From: CAVUCH01 sp963763095
GTDB lineage: Bacteria; Acidobacteriota; Vicinamibacteria; Vicinamibacterales; JAENWD01
Length of the DNA stretch: 64,000 nucleotides
NCBI GenBank assembly: GCA_963763095.1
Contig: CAVXNR010000007.1
Location: 37,536 to 101,535 of the forward strand
Direction: 5' to 3'
Shown one piece after another: positions 12,306-24,762 of the stretch; positions within the stretch are counted from its first letter, which is position 1, and each line of letters starts with the position of its first letter. The notes beneath the pieces were generated by a model. It did no database searches and had not been told where the DNA came from. It saw only the letters and a program-made list of their open reading frames with translations. A program made the position numbers and the translations under genes.

Positions 12306-13685
12306 ATGACCGCACGCGCAATCCCTTCCATCGATCAGCTCACGCTCCGGCCGGGTGTCCAGGTGCTCGTCTCGCGCTACGGACACGGCGCCGTCACAGA
12401 GGCGGTGCGCGCGGCGGCGGCCGAAGTGCGCGCGCATCTGGCGGGCGCGGGGCCTGCCCCCGGGGGAGGCGAGATCGCGGCGACGATCGAGGCGCGCGCA
12501 GGCGCGCTGCTGGCGGCCAGCTTCCGCCCCTCGCTCAGGCGCGTCATCAACGCGACCGGCGTGATCCTCCACACCAACCTCGGGCGCGCTCCCCTGGGCG
12601 AGGCGGCACTGGCCCGCATCCGCGAGTCTGGCCGGCGGCTACACGAATCTCGAGTACGACATCGACGCCGGCCGTCGCGGGGCGCGCGACACGCATGCCG
12701 AAGGGCTGCTCTGCCGCCTGACGGGAGCAGAAGCCGCGGTCGTCGTGAACAACTGCGCCGCGGCCACCCTGCTGGCGCTGGCCGCGCTGGCACGGGGCCG
12801 TGAGGTGGTGGTATCCCGGGCCGAGCTCGTCGAGATTGGCGGCGGCTTCCGGGTCCCGGACGTGATGGCGCAATCGGGCGCGCGGCTGCGCGAGGTGGGC
12901 ACCACGAACCGCACGCGCGCGGCCGACTATGCGCTGGCGATCAGCGAGGCGACCGGCGCCATCCTGCGCGTGCACCCATCCAATTTCCGGATTGAAGGTT
13001 TCGTGGAGCGGACGCCCCTGACAGAGCTGGTGGCGCTGGGCCGGCGCTTCTCGGTGCCGGTCGTCGAGGACCTGGGGAGCGGCTTTACGCCTGATGGGCC
13101 CGACGGAGATTGCATCGTTCGCGCACGAGCCGACAGTTCAGCAGAGCATCGGGGCGGGTGTCGACGTCGTGTGCTTCAGCGGCGACAAGCTGCTGGGTGG
13201 GCCGCAGGCCGGCGTGATCGTCGGGCGCACGGCGCTCCTGGCACAGGATGCGGAAGCACCCGCTGCTGCGGGCGCTGCGCGTCGACAAGCTCACGTACGC
13301 CGCACTCGAAGGAACCCTGGTCGAGCACCTGGCCGGCCGGGCCGACGAGTCGCTGCCCGTGCTGCGCATGGCGAAGCTCAGGGCAGAGGCGATCGGCGCG
13401 CGGGCGGATCGCGTGGCCTCCGCGGTGCGCACTGCGGGCTGGTTGACGCAGGTCGTGGACGGGGTGTCGACGATCGGCGGGGGCAGCGCGCCAGGGAGCG
13501 TGCTGCCTACCCGGCTGATTGCCATTGCGCACGGCTCGCACAGCGCGGACGCATTGGACGCGCGATGCCGCGGGCTCGACACGCCGATCATCGGCCGCAT
13601 CGACGACGACCGCTTCCTGCTGGATCTCAGGACTGTCAGGGAGGAAGAGGACGAGGAGATTGTCATCGCCTTCCGCGGGATGTGA
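12306..13685 (+). CDS. selA: L-seryl-tRNA(Sec) selenium transferase (frameshifted)
   Basis: SelA is a PLP enzyme that converts Ser-tRNA(Sec) to Sec-tRNA(Sec), so this organism probably makes selenoproteins. Visible landmarks: RRVINATGVILHTNLGRAPL, AGGYTNLEYDIDAGRRGARD, EAAVVVNNCAAATLLALAAL, VEDLGSGF, and the PLP-lysine motif VVCFSGDKLLGGPQAGVIVG (Lys in GDK). Length is about 459 residues, standard for SelA. Frame changes near 12637, 13100 and 13245 each fit one extra base. Start ATG 12306. No selB or tRNA-Sec is seen beside it. Confidence 0.92.
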
Positions 13686-13752
13686 CGAAATCTGCCTTGA
13701 AGCTTCTGGACCCAGGGACCGAGGGGGCCGGGCGATGTGGAAGCGAGCGGGG

Positions 13753-14092
13753 CTACGGAGAAACTTCCCACCGCCGCCTCTTCCGAGTCGAACGACGGCA
13801 GCACCGTCGACAGCTTGGTGATCTTCAGGAGCATGGCCGTGCGATCGGTGGGCTGCAGCATGCGGACGCCGCCCCCGCGCGAGGTCATGGACGTGTGCGC
13901 CCGGACGATCTCGCCGAGGCCGCTGCTGTCGAGCAAGCCCAGCTTCTGCAGGCCGAACACCACCTTGACGCGTCCTGCCGCGACGAGCGCATCGACGGCC
14001 TCGCGGAACTCCGGCGCGCCGTCGCCCAGTGTCAGCTTCCCCTCGAGATCGAGAACGGTCACGTTCCCGACTTCCCGCTCGACGATTCTCAT
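13753..14092 (-). CDS. STAS-domain anti-sigma factor antagonist-like protein
   Basis: A soluble protein of about 113 residues of the SpoIIAA/RsbV type. MRIVEREVGNVTVLDLEGKL opens the first strand. The phosphoacceptor helix is GLLDSSGLGEIVRA, whose Ser would be phosphorylated by an anti-sigma kinase. The end is STVLPSFDSEEAAVGSF. The open frame runs on past the usual length; one missing base near 13760 would bring in a TAG at 13753-13755 and give a normal C-terminus, which is my preferred end. Start ATG 14092. No RsbW-like kinase is adjacent. Family certain, target unknown. Confidence 0.8.
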
Positions 14093-14183
14093 GTATGGCT
14101 CCCTGCTCCCACAGATCACTGGCATCCTATCGCACTACCCACCGCAGCCGTGCGGGGGGTCACCCGGGGTCCTCGTGCGTCTC

Positions 14184-15637
14184 CTATAGAAACCTGAACG
14201 CCAGCGTGGCGATTGCTGTCGGTACTAGTGCCCCGAGCAGGAGGCGGAACGCGACACGCTCCCGTCGAAGAACCGGCTGAGGATCGCCTGGCCCGCCGGG
14301 TTCGGCGCATTGGCAATGACCGTCAATCCCCCGCCGGTGACGGCGCCCGTAACGACCGCGTATTGCATCGACTCGGTCAGGCTGGGCACCAGCGTCGCCA
14401 GGTACGTGACCAGCGCATTATCGTTGAACGAGGTCAGGAGCATCGCGCCATAGTAGGGAGGCCGGACGGGGAGGCTGGCGAGCGTCGGCTCAATCCACCA
14501 CCCCTGCAGCCCCCCATGGATGACGAGCCCCGCCAGAAAGAACCCCACGAGCAGCGGCGGCTTCAGATCGATCGGGCTCTGATAGGGGCGTGTCGCCCGC
14601 GCGAAGCCGAGAAAGAAGAGGAAGCCTCCGATGAAGAGCGGAGGGTGATGGGCGTTCACGACGGTCCACGCGATGAACAGCAGGTGAACGGCTGCTACCC
14701 ACATGGGGGGCGGTAACGTTGCGACGGAAGGCTCCTCATCGACGCCGTCCTCGGAACGGTCGAAATCGGGCTGGGGTGGTTTCTGCGCGAGACGCCTGAA
14801 CTCGCCCCGAAACGCCAGGAAGTACAGGCCGCAGGACACGCAGATCGCGGTCGCCGCCTTCCAGCCGAAATGCGTGCTCATGTAGACGTAATCCCAGCTC
14901 CAGGGCCTGGCGACCATGAGCACGGGAGGCGCCGCGAAGTGGGTGAGCGTTCCTCCAATCGACACGTTCACGAACAGCAGCCCCAGCGTGGCGTATTTCA
15001 GCTTGGTGCTGGGCACGAGGTCATAGAACTGACGTGCGAGCAACAATGCACAGATGGTCATGGCCGCCGGCTCGGTGATGAACGATCCGAGCAGCGGCCC
15101 GATCACGAGAATTGTCAGCCACCAGGCCCCGGGAGTCTCCTTGCCCAGCACTGCCACCCTGCGCATCCAGGACTCGGCCAGCAGCACGACCGGGCGTGTT
15201 GCCGCCAGCGCCATGATCACGACGACGAACAGCGCCTCGGTGTAGTTGACGCCCTCATTGAGGTAGTGCGTCGCGGTTTCCCAGCCGAAAAACGACAGCA
15301 TGGCCATCAGCAGAACGACGACCCAGAGCCCGAAGACCACCTCTATCTCGCCGAGGAAGTGCAGGGCCTCGGCGCGAAGGCTGGGCACGAGCGGCAGCCG
15401 CAGCGCGCGCTGGTGCGCCTCGTGTCGCTCCTCCATCCGGTGGGCCAGCACCGTGAACCGTGCTGCGAGGAACGTGTGAAGGATTGCGAGCAGGAAAATG
15501 CCGGTGGCAATCAGATTGAACGGCTCGATCTGCGCGCGGTCTGCGAGGGTCCCGAGAAGGCCGTCGGGCGACGCGTGCGGATACGCGGAGAGTGGAAGCG
15601 GGAAGCTGTGGACAACCGGAGCGTCGGGCGGCAACAT
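14184..15637 (-). CDS. Putative Na+/H+ antiporter, Na_H_antiport_3 type
   Basis: A polytopic inner-membrane transporter of about 484 residues with roughly 10-12 helices. It fits the putative Na+/H+ antiporter family formerly listed as DUF1504. Features: an N-terminal periplasmic stretch, helix IEPFNLIATGIFLLAILHTF, a cytoplasmic basic loop HRMEERHEAHQRALRLP, then GEIEVVFGLWVVVLLMAM, PAAMTICALLLARQFYD, LFVNVSIGGTLTHFAAPPVL, SFNDNALVTYLATLVP and GGGLTVIANAPNPAGQ. The last pattern (Asn/Gly-rich, half-helix) resembles the ion site of the IT superfamily. A frame change near 14255 hides the true end AFRLLLGALVPTAIATLAFR, with the stop at 14184. Isolated gene. Confidence 0.78.
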
Positions 15638-15828
15638 CTCTAGACGTTACCGGACCGGTGACCGCCCGACAACGAAAGACGTGAGCTGCTGCGTGGCTGC
15701 CCCCCTGTGCGTCGCAGCCTTCGGTGTGCACCGGGCTTGCAGGCGACGGCGATGCGATCATCGACACGCGGGCTGGCTGACGAGGCGGAGACGTCGCGAA
15801 TGCTGACGCGCACTGGAGGAGGAAGCCG

Positions 15829-16353
15829 ATGCAGTTCCAGCTGACCCACGCGTTCGAGGTTCTCGAGCGTACGCCGGCAACCTTTCGCGCTCTTCTCGGC
15901 GGTCTGCCCGAGGCGTGGACGTCACCGAATGAGGGTCCCGACACGTTCAGCGCCTTCGACAACGTCGGTCACCTGATTCACGGCGAGCGCACGGACTGGA
16001 TCCCACGCGCCCGCATCATCCTCGCACAGGGGGCGAACCGGCGGTTCGAGCCGTACGACCGGTTCGCGCAGTATCACGAGAGCCGGGGTAAGAGCCTCGC
16101 CGAGCTGCTCGACGAGTTCGCGCTGCTGCGCGCGGACAACCTGATCACCCTTCGCGGGTGGCAGCTCTCCGATCGTGAGCTGGCGCTGGAAGGAGAACAC
16201 CCGGAGCTGGGGACCGTTACGCTCCGGCAGCTCCTCGCGACGTGGGTGGCGCACGATCTGGGCCACGTTGCGCAGACGGCGCGCGTGCTCGCCAGGCAGT
16301 ACCGGGAGGCGGTCGGGCCGTGGCGTGCGTATCTGCCGGTGCTCGGCGTCTAA
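15829..16353 (+). CDS. DinB-family metalloenzyme-like protein
   Basis: An intact 174-residue four-helix-bundle protein of the DinB/YfiT superfamily. The metal triad is visible: His in NVGHLIHGERTDW, then the paired His of WVAHDLGHVAQTARVLARQY (HxxxH). The opening is FQLTHAFEVLERTPATFRAL and the end is VGPWRAYLPVLGV. ATG 15829 follows a strong gaggagg site. These proteins are often metal-dependent thiol transferases or stress proteins; which applies cannot be told here. No operon partner is seen. Confidence 0.85.
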   Translation: MQFQLTHAFEVLERTPATFRALLGGLPEAWTSPNEGPDTFSAFDNVGHLIHGERTDWIPRARIILAQGANRRFEPYDRFAQYHESRGKSLAELLDEFALLRADNLITLRGWQLSDRELALEGEHPELGTVTLRQLLATWVAHDLGHVAQTARVLARQYREAVGPWRAYLPVLGV

Positions 16354-16497
16354 TGGTCAACTCCGCCGAACGCAGTCGCGGCCACGATCAGCTGGACGCT
16401 CGAGCTGCGGACCGGCTCTACGTCCAGCACGGATCCTTAGCCGAGGTGGCGCTGTAGAGCTCGATCGCGGTAAGAGGATCATCCGAGGAGGTATGCG

Positions 16498-16989
16498 ATG
16501 AAGGTCGTCGTGGGTGACGCTGGCAACCGTATGTCTTGGGACGGCGGCGCTTGCGCAGGGCGGCGCGAAGCCGGCCGCGGCAACGGACGCAGGGCGACAG
16601 ACGGCCGCTGATGGTCTCGTTCGCTGAGCTGACGTGGACCGAGCTGCCCGAGCGGAAAGGCATGCAGTTCGCGTGCTCTCGGGCGAACCCGCCACTGGGG
16701 AATACACACAGATGACGAAAAGTGTCCGGCCGGGACCGACAATCCACTGCATGCGCACAGCAGTGAGCTGAAGAACGTGATCATCAGCGGTATCTGGTAC
16801 ACAGGCGCAAACGCCACGTCGGCCAGAGACTTCGGCGCGGGCTCGGTTGTGATGATGCCCGCCAACTGGGTGCATGTGAGCGGCTGCCGCGCCGGAGCCG
16901 ACTGCGTGTGTCTATCAGGATGGCAGGGGCCGCTTCGGATTTCAAGCCGGTGGCAGAGGAAGTCAAGCGTGACAGAACAGAGCGACTAG
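16498..16989 (+). CDS. Exported cupin-domain protein (several frameshifts)
   Basis: Reading across frames gives a secreted protein of about 160 residues. A signal peptide ending in ALAQG is followed by FAELTWTELPERKGMQFAVL, SGEPATGEYTQM, then the cupin metal motif DNPLHAHSSELKNVIISG, GAGSVVMMPANWVHVSGC and a short GRFGFKPV tail. The two His of LHAHS, a Glu and the later His of NWVHVSG are the expected metal ligands. At least four frame changes lie in under 500 bases, more than in its neighbours, so genuine decay is possible. An earlier in-frame ATG exists at 16493 in another frame; 16498 follows aggagg at suitable spacing. Confidence 0.55.
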
Positions 16990-17373
16990 CCGGGGAACCG
17001 GAGCAAGGTGTAAGGCCGCGCCTCGACGAACCGCCAGCTTGGTCCTCGCGGCGCAGCAGCGCGGCGATGTGGACGACCAGAATGACGTGGCCATGAGGGG
17101 CGTGAATGGTCTGTTCGCATCGGCGAATGCGTGGTGTTCTCGACCGCCGAACGCTGGCGAGACTGAACGTTGTCGAGGTATCGCGCAGCATGCCGCGAAG
17201 TGCTCGGAGTAGATCGCAGCAATGGCTGCACGCCCGTCGGCACGTTGGCCAAAAGGAGTGATCATCGCGCCGTCCTCGACGAAGAAGCTGGCGACCGCCG
17301 GCCCATCGTGGGTCTTCCACGCATCGGAGAAGTGGTCGAACGTGGATTTGACCTGATCCAGATGCGTGGACAT
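16986..17373 (-). CDS. SnoaL/NTF2-like (DUF4440-type) protein (frameshifted)
   Basis: About 129 residues with the NTF2 cone fold: MSTHLDQVKSTFDHFSDAWK, HDGPAVASFFVEDGAMITPF, DGRAAIAAIYSEHFAGML, then HAPHGHVILVVHIAALLRRE and WRFVEARPYTLLRF. Such proteins bind or isomerise small hydrophobic molecules. Frame changes near 17200 and 17110. The start ATG 17373 has ggaggt directly upstream. Its tail nearly touches that of the convergent cupin gene. No partner gene indicates a substrate. Confidence 0.7.
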
Positions 17374-17512
17374 GCAACCTCCAGTGAGCTGTATGCGCCG
17401 GTGTGGAACTCGCGCCCGCCTGGCTGACGGCGGCCAGTATAGACCCGCGTACAGGTACGGCTGGGGTGCCGGGGACTCGAGCGCAGAATCACGCTGAGTA
17501 GCAGCAGATCCG

Positions 17513-18376
17513 CTACCCGCTCCCGGGGATGCGAAAGGGTGGGGGCTGCGCGCCGTCGGCGTCGGTGAAACCGTACTCGCGGGCAAGCGTGCCGACTTCG
17601 ACGAGCTGGCCCGACTTCTCGAGCACGCGCCCGTCGAGCGCGAGCGCAACGATCGCGCGGCCAAGATAGGCGGTGGTTTCCTTCGGCCCGCCGGGGCCGT
17701 CGAGGGCAGCCGAGGCGCCGGCACGGCGGAAGGCCTCGACGACACGCTCGGTGCGCATGAACCCTGGCGCCACGGCGAGGGCCGCGATGCCGTGCTCACG
17801 CAGTTCCTGCGCCATGGCCCACGTCAGGCGCGCGATGGCGTTCTTCGCCAGGTCATAGAACACGTTGCGCATGTACGGGAGCGCGTCGAGGTTCGCCGTC
17901 GTGCTCACGATGAGACCACGGCGGACGGGCAACATGAGTGGCACCGCGAGACGGCTAGCCGTCAGATGCGCACGAACGCCGGCCGTGAACATGCGGTCCC
18001 ATTGACGGAGGGACTGTTCCCAGAACGGCACGACCGCCAGCGGGCGACATTCGGCGTCCTCGTACCCGCCCCACACGTTGTTGACGAGGAGATCGAGCCG
18101 GCCATGATCCGCGCGGATGCGGCTGAAGAGTGATTCGACATCTGAATCGACCGTATGGTCGCATCGGACGGGGATGCCGCGGCCGCCGCGGTCGGTGACC
18201 TCCTGAGCAGACTCCTCGATTGTGCCTGGCACGTCGTCGGTGGTGGGTCCGCCGCGGACGCTTCGACCGGTCACGTACACGGTGGCCCCCGCCGCTCCGA
18301 GCTCGACGGCAATGCCGCGCCCCGCACCGCGGCTGGCGCCAGTCACCAGGGCGACGACGTCGTTGAGGCCCGCCAT
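17513..18376 (-). CDS. Short-chain dehydrogenase/reductase
   Basis: An intact 287-residue NAD(P)-dependent oxidoreductase. The cofactor loop is VTGASRGAGRGIAVELG; an Arg after TGR (TVYVTGRSVRGG) points to NADPH. The structural motif NNAG appears as NNVWGGYED. Catalytic residues are Ser in LIVSTTANL and Tyr/Lys in FYDLAKNAIA (YxxxK). The C-terminal extension VEVGTLAREYGFTDADG is as in the DHRS1-like SDR group. The O-methyltransferase follows it in the sequence on the same strand and would lie upstream in transcription, 12 bases away, so the two are probably one operon. Substrate unknown. Confidence 0.88.
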   Translation of the reverse strand: MAGLNDVVALVTGASRGAGRGIAVELGAAGATVYVTGRSVRGGPTTDDVPGTIEESAQEVTDRGGRGIPVRCDHTVDSDVESLFSRIRADHGRLDLLVNNVWGGYEDAECRPLAVVPFWEQSLRQWDRMFTAGVRAHLTASRLAVPLMLPVRRGLIVSTTANLDALPYMRNVFYDLAKNAIARLTWAMAQELREHGIAALAVAPGFMRTERVVEAFRRAGASAALDGPGGPKETTAYLGRAIVALALDGRVLEKSGQLVEVGTLAREYGFTDADGAQPPPFRIPGSG

Positions 18377-18388
18377 GAGGTCCGTCTG

Positions 18389-19402
18389 CTACTTGATGCC
18401 GATCACCATCGAGTCAGGCCCGGCGAGCGGCTCCACACGCGTCGCCGAGAATCCCGCCTCTTTCATCCACGCCTGGCAGTCAGCGCCGGTGTAGTCGAAG
18501 CCCGCCGGCGTTTCGATCAGCATGTTCAGGCTCATCATCAACCCGAAGGCATTCTTCGACCGATCGTCGTCGATGATCGCCTCATAGACGATGAACGCGC
18601 CGCCGGCTGGGACAGCGTCGAACGCCTTGCGCACGAGCATCTTCTTCGTGGGCAGGTCCCAGTCGTGCAGGATATGGCCCATCAGGATCACATCGGCCTT
18701 CGGAGGTCCTGCGTGAAGAAGTCGCCGGCCATGAACGTCGAGCCGGTCCGCGACGCCTACGGCGGCGATGTACTCCTCGAAAATCGGCCCGACCTCCGTC
18801 AAATCGAACCCGATGCCACGGAGGTGCGGGTTGGCCAACGCGATCTGCGCCGCCAGATCACCCTGTGCCGTGCCGACGTCGGCGAACGTCCGGTAGTCCT
18901 TCCACGGGAACGCCCGGGCGATCCTCATGTTGGCGACATGGCTGACGCCCGTCATCGCCGCGAGAAACTCCTTCAGGCGCGCAGGATCTGCGTAGAGCAT
19001 TTCGAAAAGCCCGGGCCCGCCGCCCTTGGCCTCGTTCTGCGGCGCTCCGGTGCGAAGCGCCTCAGTGAGGTGGCCCCAGAATGGATACAGCCGATGGTTC
19101 GCCATCTCGAGGAAGCCGCCCAGGTAGGAGGGTTTCTTCCGATCCAGGAAGAGGTCGGTCTCAGGGGTGTTGGCGTAGCGGTCCCCGTTTCGCTGCAGGA
19201 ACCCGAGCGCCACGAGCGCGTCCAGGAAGTCGCGCGCCGACCGCGGGTGCAGGCCAAGCCGGCCCCTCAGGGAATCGAACGGTTCGGCGCCCCGCGCCAG
19301 CTCCGTGAACACCCCCATCTCGATAGCACTCAGGAGTGTTTTCGAGGCCCAGAACGCCATCCCCGTCTGCAGGATCCTCTCGGGATTCGGCTGGTCATGC
19401 AT
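18389..19402 (-). CDS. SAM-dependent O-methyltransferase with N-terminal dimerisation domain
   Basis: About 337 residues, the size of the plant-type/antibiotic O-methyltransferases. The N-terminal winged-helix dimerisation domain is ILQTGMAFWASKTLLSAIEM, LGLHPRSARDFLDALVALGF. The SAM site is YRTFADVGTAQGDLAAQIAL (normally VDVGGGxG). The catalytic-base region is VILMGHILHDWD, followed by VRKAFDAVPAGGAFIVYE. A short stretch at 18705-18735 reads out of frame between two compensating indels. Start ATG 19402. It sits 12 bases upstream of the SDR in the direction of transcription; the pair may tailor one metabolite, which is inference. Confidence 0.85.
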   Translation of the reverse strand: MHDQPNPERILQTGMAFWASKTLLSAIEMGVFTELARGAEPFDSLRGRLGLHPRSARDFLDALVALGFLQRNGDRYANTPETDLFLDRKKPSYLGGFLEMANHRLYPFWGHLTEALRTGAPQNEAKGGGPGLFEMLYADPARLKEFLAAMTGVSHVANMRIARAFPWKDYRTFADVGTAQGDLAAQIALANPHLRGIGFDLTEVGPIFEEYIAAVGVADRLDVHGRRLLHAGPPKADVILMGHILHDWDLPTKKMLVRKAFDAVPAGGAFIVYEAIIDDDRSKNAFGLMMSLNMLIETPAGFDYTGADCQAWMKEAGFSATRVEPLAGPDSMVIGIK

Positions 19403-19452
19403 TCGTTTTTCCTCGAAGGGCGGAACCACGGCTAGTCCGCTACGCTCTGTCC

Positions 19453-19477
19453 GCCGGAACTGAAGTTCCGGCTCCAC
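19453..19477 (-). repeat. REP-like palindrome, A/T variant
   Basis: Core CCGGAACTGAAGTTCCGG with flanking GGCTCCAC on the right; read on the minus strand it is GTGGAGCC followed by the palindrome. It lies between nuoN and the methyltransferase gene. Confidence 0.75.
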
Positions 19478-19494
19478 GGAAAGACCTGACGGGA

Positions 19495-20937
19495 TCAGAA
19501 TATGGTGCCGACGGACGCGGCAGCGAGGTCCAGGAGCCGGGTGGGGAGAATCCCGAGGTAGAAGATCGCGATCGTGGAGACCGCCAGCGCCGAGAGCGCG
19601 ACGGCGCCGATGACAGGCCTCGCGACGCCCTCTTCGGGCTCCGCCATGTACATCATGACGACCACGCGCAGGTAGAAGAACACGGACACAACGCTCGTCA
19701 GCATCCCGATAATGGCGAGGTCGTAGTAGCCCGCCCGCACGGCGGCGCTGAAGACGTACCACTTGCCCACGAAGCCCGCCGTCGGGGGGAGGCCGCCGAG
19801 CGAGAGCAGGAACACGGTCATGAGCGCGGCCAGCGCCGGACGTGACTGCCACAGGCCGGCGTAGTCGCGCAGTTCATCGTTCGCCCGGTCTTTCGTGCCG
19901 AGCAGCGCAATGACGCCGAAGGCGCCGACGTTCGTCACGGCATACACGAGCAGGTAGAAGAGAATGGACGCCTTCCCCACTTCGTTCGCCGCCACCAGGG
20001 CCACGAGCAGATAGCCGCCGTGCGCGATGCTCGAGTACGCGAGCATCCGCTTCAGATTCGATTGCGCCACGCCAACGACCGTCCCTACGATCATGGTCAG
20101 GATGGCGAGTGCCCAGATGACGGGCGTCCAGTCGGCACGCAGCGGCTCGAGGGCGGAGAGGAACACGCGCGCGAACGCGGCAAAGGCAGCAGCCTTCACG
20201 CCCGTCGACATGAAGCCGGTCACCACCGTCGGCGCACCCTCGTACGCGTCGGGCGTCCACATGTGGAAGGGCACGGCCGACACCTTGAAGGCGAAGCCGA
20301 CGAGCAGCAGTCCAACCGCCATCAGCATCATGGGGCTGACGTTCATGCCTTCAGCCGCCATGTAGCTGCCGATGCGATCGAGGCGCGTGCTGCCGGTCAG
20401 CGCGTACGCCAGCGCGATCCCGTAGAGAAAGAAGGCACTCGAGAAGGAGCCGAGCAGGAAGTACTTGAAGGCCCCTTCGGTGCTCGCCGGATCGTCGCGC
20501 CGCATGCCGGTGAGCACGTAGACCGCCAGCGAGAGAATCTCCAGGGCCAGGAAGATGAGCAGCAGGTCGGTTGCGATCGCCATGATCATCATGCCGGCAA
20601 TCGCAAACAGCGTGATCGCGTAGTACTCACCGGCGGGCAGGTTCTCGCGCTCGATCGTGGGACCCGAGAGCGCAATCGTGAGCACGCCGACGATGATGAG
20701 CGTGACCGTGATGAACAAGCCGAAATTGTCGGCCTGCAGCGTCCCCCCGAAGCTGGTGGCGTTGCGCCCCCACAGCAGCACCGTCCCGGCAAGTGCGAAG
20801 CCGAGGCCGATCAGGCCGAGCGCGCCAATCGGCATCCGCTCGTCCTTCGCGCGGAACGCCTCGGCGATCAACGCGGCGAGGGCCGCAAGCGTGACGCAGA
20901 CGATGGGAACGATGGCGGCGAACGTGGACTGGAGCAT
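19495..20937 (-). CDS. nuoN: NADH-quinone oxidoreductase subunit N
   Basis: An intact 480-residue antiporter-like subunit of the complex I membrane arm, about 14 helices. Marker motifs: GMMIMAIATDLLLIFLALEI, EGAFKYFLLGSFSSAFFLYG (Lys/Glu of the channel), FKVSAVPFHMWTPDAYEGAP, NLKRMLAYSSIAHGGYLLVA and GGLPPTAGFVGKWYVF. ATG 20937 overlaps the nuoM stop (TGATG). It is the last gene of the nuo operon; a REP-like palindrome follows its stop codon. Confidence 0.96.
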   Translation of the reverse strand: MLQSTFAAIVPIVCVTLAALAALIAEAFRAKDERMPIGALGLIGLGFALAGTVLLWGRNATSFGGTLQADNFGLFITVTLIIVGVLTIALSGPTIERENLPAGEYYAITLFAIAGMMIMAIATDLLLIFLALEILSLAVYVLTGMRRDDPASTEGAFKYFLLGSFSSAFFLYGIALAYALTGSTRLDRIGSYMAAEGMNVSPMMLMAVGLLLVGFAFKVSAVPFHMWTPDAYEGAPTVVTGFMSTGVKAAAFAAFARVFLSALEPLRADWTPVIWALAILTMIVGTVVGVAQSNLKRMLAYSSIAHGGYLLVALVAANEVGKASILFYLLVYAVTNVGAFGVIALLGTKDRANDELRDYAGLWQSRPALAALMTVFLLSLGGLPPTAGFVGKWYVFSAAVRAGYYDLAIIGMLTSVVSVFFYLRVVVMMYMAEPEEGVARPVIGAVALSALAVSTIAIFYLGILPTRLLDLAAASVGTIF

Positions 20938-22539
20938 CAGCGGAGTCCCACTTCCGAAACGGCGGCGGTCGTTGCCGCGCCCGCAGCGTGATGCGCGCGG
21001 ACGCCGGGACCCGCGGGCGCCGGCAGGGCCCGGACGTTGACGCGCTGGCTCTGGGTCACGCGCTGCACCACACGCAGGACCGAGGGCTCCATCGGCCGGA
21101 GGAACAGCGTGGGGAGCACGCCCATCAGGATGGCCGCGGCCACGAGCGGTGCCGCGGCGCACCACTCGCGCACGGACAGGTCGGGCAGCATCGCGTTCTT
21201 CTCGCCCACCGGGCCGTAGAAGGCCCGCTGCACCATCCAGAGCATGTAGACAGCGGACAGGATCACGCCCGTGGCGGCGAGCGCTGCCCAGCGCCAGTTC
21301 CGGGCAAAGGCGCCAAGCAGGATCAGGAACTCGCCGATGAACCCGTTCAGCGTCGGGCAGGCCAATCGACGCCAGCGTGATCAGCAGGAACACGGCCGTG
21401 AGGCGGGGCGTCACGTCTTGAGCCCGCCATACTCGCTGATGAGGCGCGTGTGCCGCCTGTCCGAGAGCATCCCGACGATCAGGAAGAGCCCGCCGGTGCT
21501 GACGCCGTGCGCCAGCATCTGGTAGACGGCGCCCTGCATGCCGTGCAGGTTCATCGCGCAGATGCCGAGCACGACCACACCCAGGTGGCTCACGCTCGAG
21601 TAGGCCACCAGCTTCTTCATGTCGGGCTGGACCATCGCGACCAGCGCGCCGTAGATGATGCCGATGATGGCGAGCACCGCGATGTAGGGCGCGAAGAATC
21701 CGGCCGCCTCCGGGAACAGCGGGAACGCGAAGCGGATCAGCCCGTACGTGCCCATCTTGAGCAGCACGCCGGCCAGGATGATCGAGCCCGCGGTCGGCGC
21801 CTCGACGTGGGCGTCGGGCAGCCAGGTGTGAAACGGGAACAGCGGCACCTTGATCGCGAATGCGAGCGCGAACGCGAGGAAGAACCAGAACTGCGTGCGC
21901 ACGGGGATCTCGAGCGCGTAGAGCTTCAGCAGGTCGAACGTGTAGGTGCCGCCGGGCCCCTCGGCGTGCATCCACGCGAGGCCCAGGATCGCGACCAGCA
22001 TCAGCACGCTGCCAGCCATCGTGTAGAGGATGAACTTGACGGCGGCGTAGACGCGCCGGTCGTAGCCCCAGATCCCGATGAGGAAATACATCGGGATGAG
22101 CATCGCGTCCCAGAACACGTAGAAGAGGAACAGGTCGAGCGAGATGAACACGCCGATCATCGCGGCCTCGAGGGCCAGGATGAAGAGGGAGAACTCCTTG
22201 ACCTTCTTCGTGACCGACTCCCAGGACGACAGCAGCGCGACCGGCGTCAGGAAGCCCGTGAGCACGATGAGCAGCAGGCTGATGCCGTCGACGCCGACAA
22301 AGTAGTCGATGCCGAACGCAGGGATCCACGGGACGCGCTCCACCATCTGAAAGTCGGCGGACGACGGGGTCGAATCGCGCCCACAGCAGCAGGGTCAGCC
22401 CGAAGACCGCAAGCGAGGCGACGAGCGCCACCTGCCGGACGAACCCATCGCGCGAGCCGTCGCGGTTCGGGATGAACAGGAGCAGCCCCGCCGCCGCGAG
22501 CGGCAGCGCAACGATGGACGAGAGGATCGGGAACGTCAT
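20937..22539 (-). CDS. nuoM: NADH-quinone oxidoreductase subunit M (frameshifted)
   Basis: An antiporter-like proton-pumping subunit of complex I, about 530 residues. Motifs: GIDYFVGVDGISLLLIVLTG, the channel Glu region FILALEAAMIGVFISLDLFL, IKVPLFPFHTWLPDAHVEAP, KKLVAYSSVSHLGVVVLGIC and TLNGFIGEFLILLGA. Frame changes near 22360, 21411 (one missing base creating TGA) and 21360 (one extra base). The C-terminal 50 residues are Ala/Pro/Arg-rich. Start ATG 22539. Positioned as in the usual L-M-N order. Confidence 0.94.
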
Positions 22540-22558
22540 ACGCCTTTTCGCGCCGCCG

Positions 22559-24755
<2,197 letters not shown>

Positions 24756-24762
<7 letters not shown>

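Noticed and set aside
21405..21420. In-frame TGA in nuoM as a possible selenocysteine codon, given selA nearby
   Set aside because: The homology resumes in another frame directly after it and needs one added base; NuoM has no selenocysteine position.
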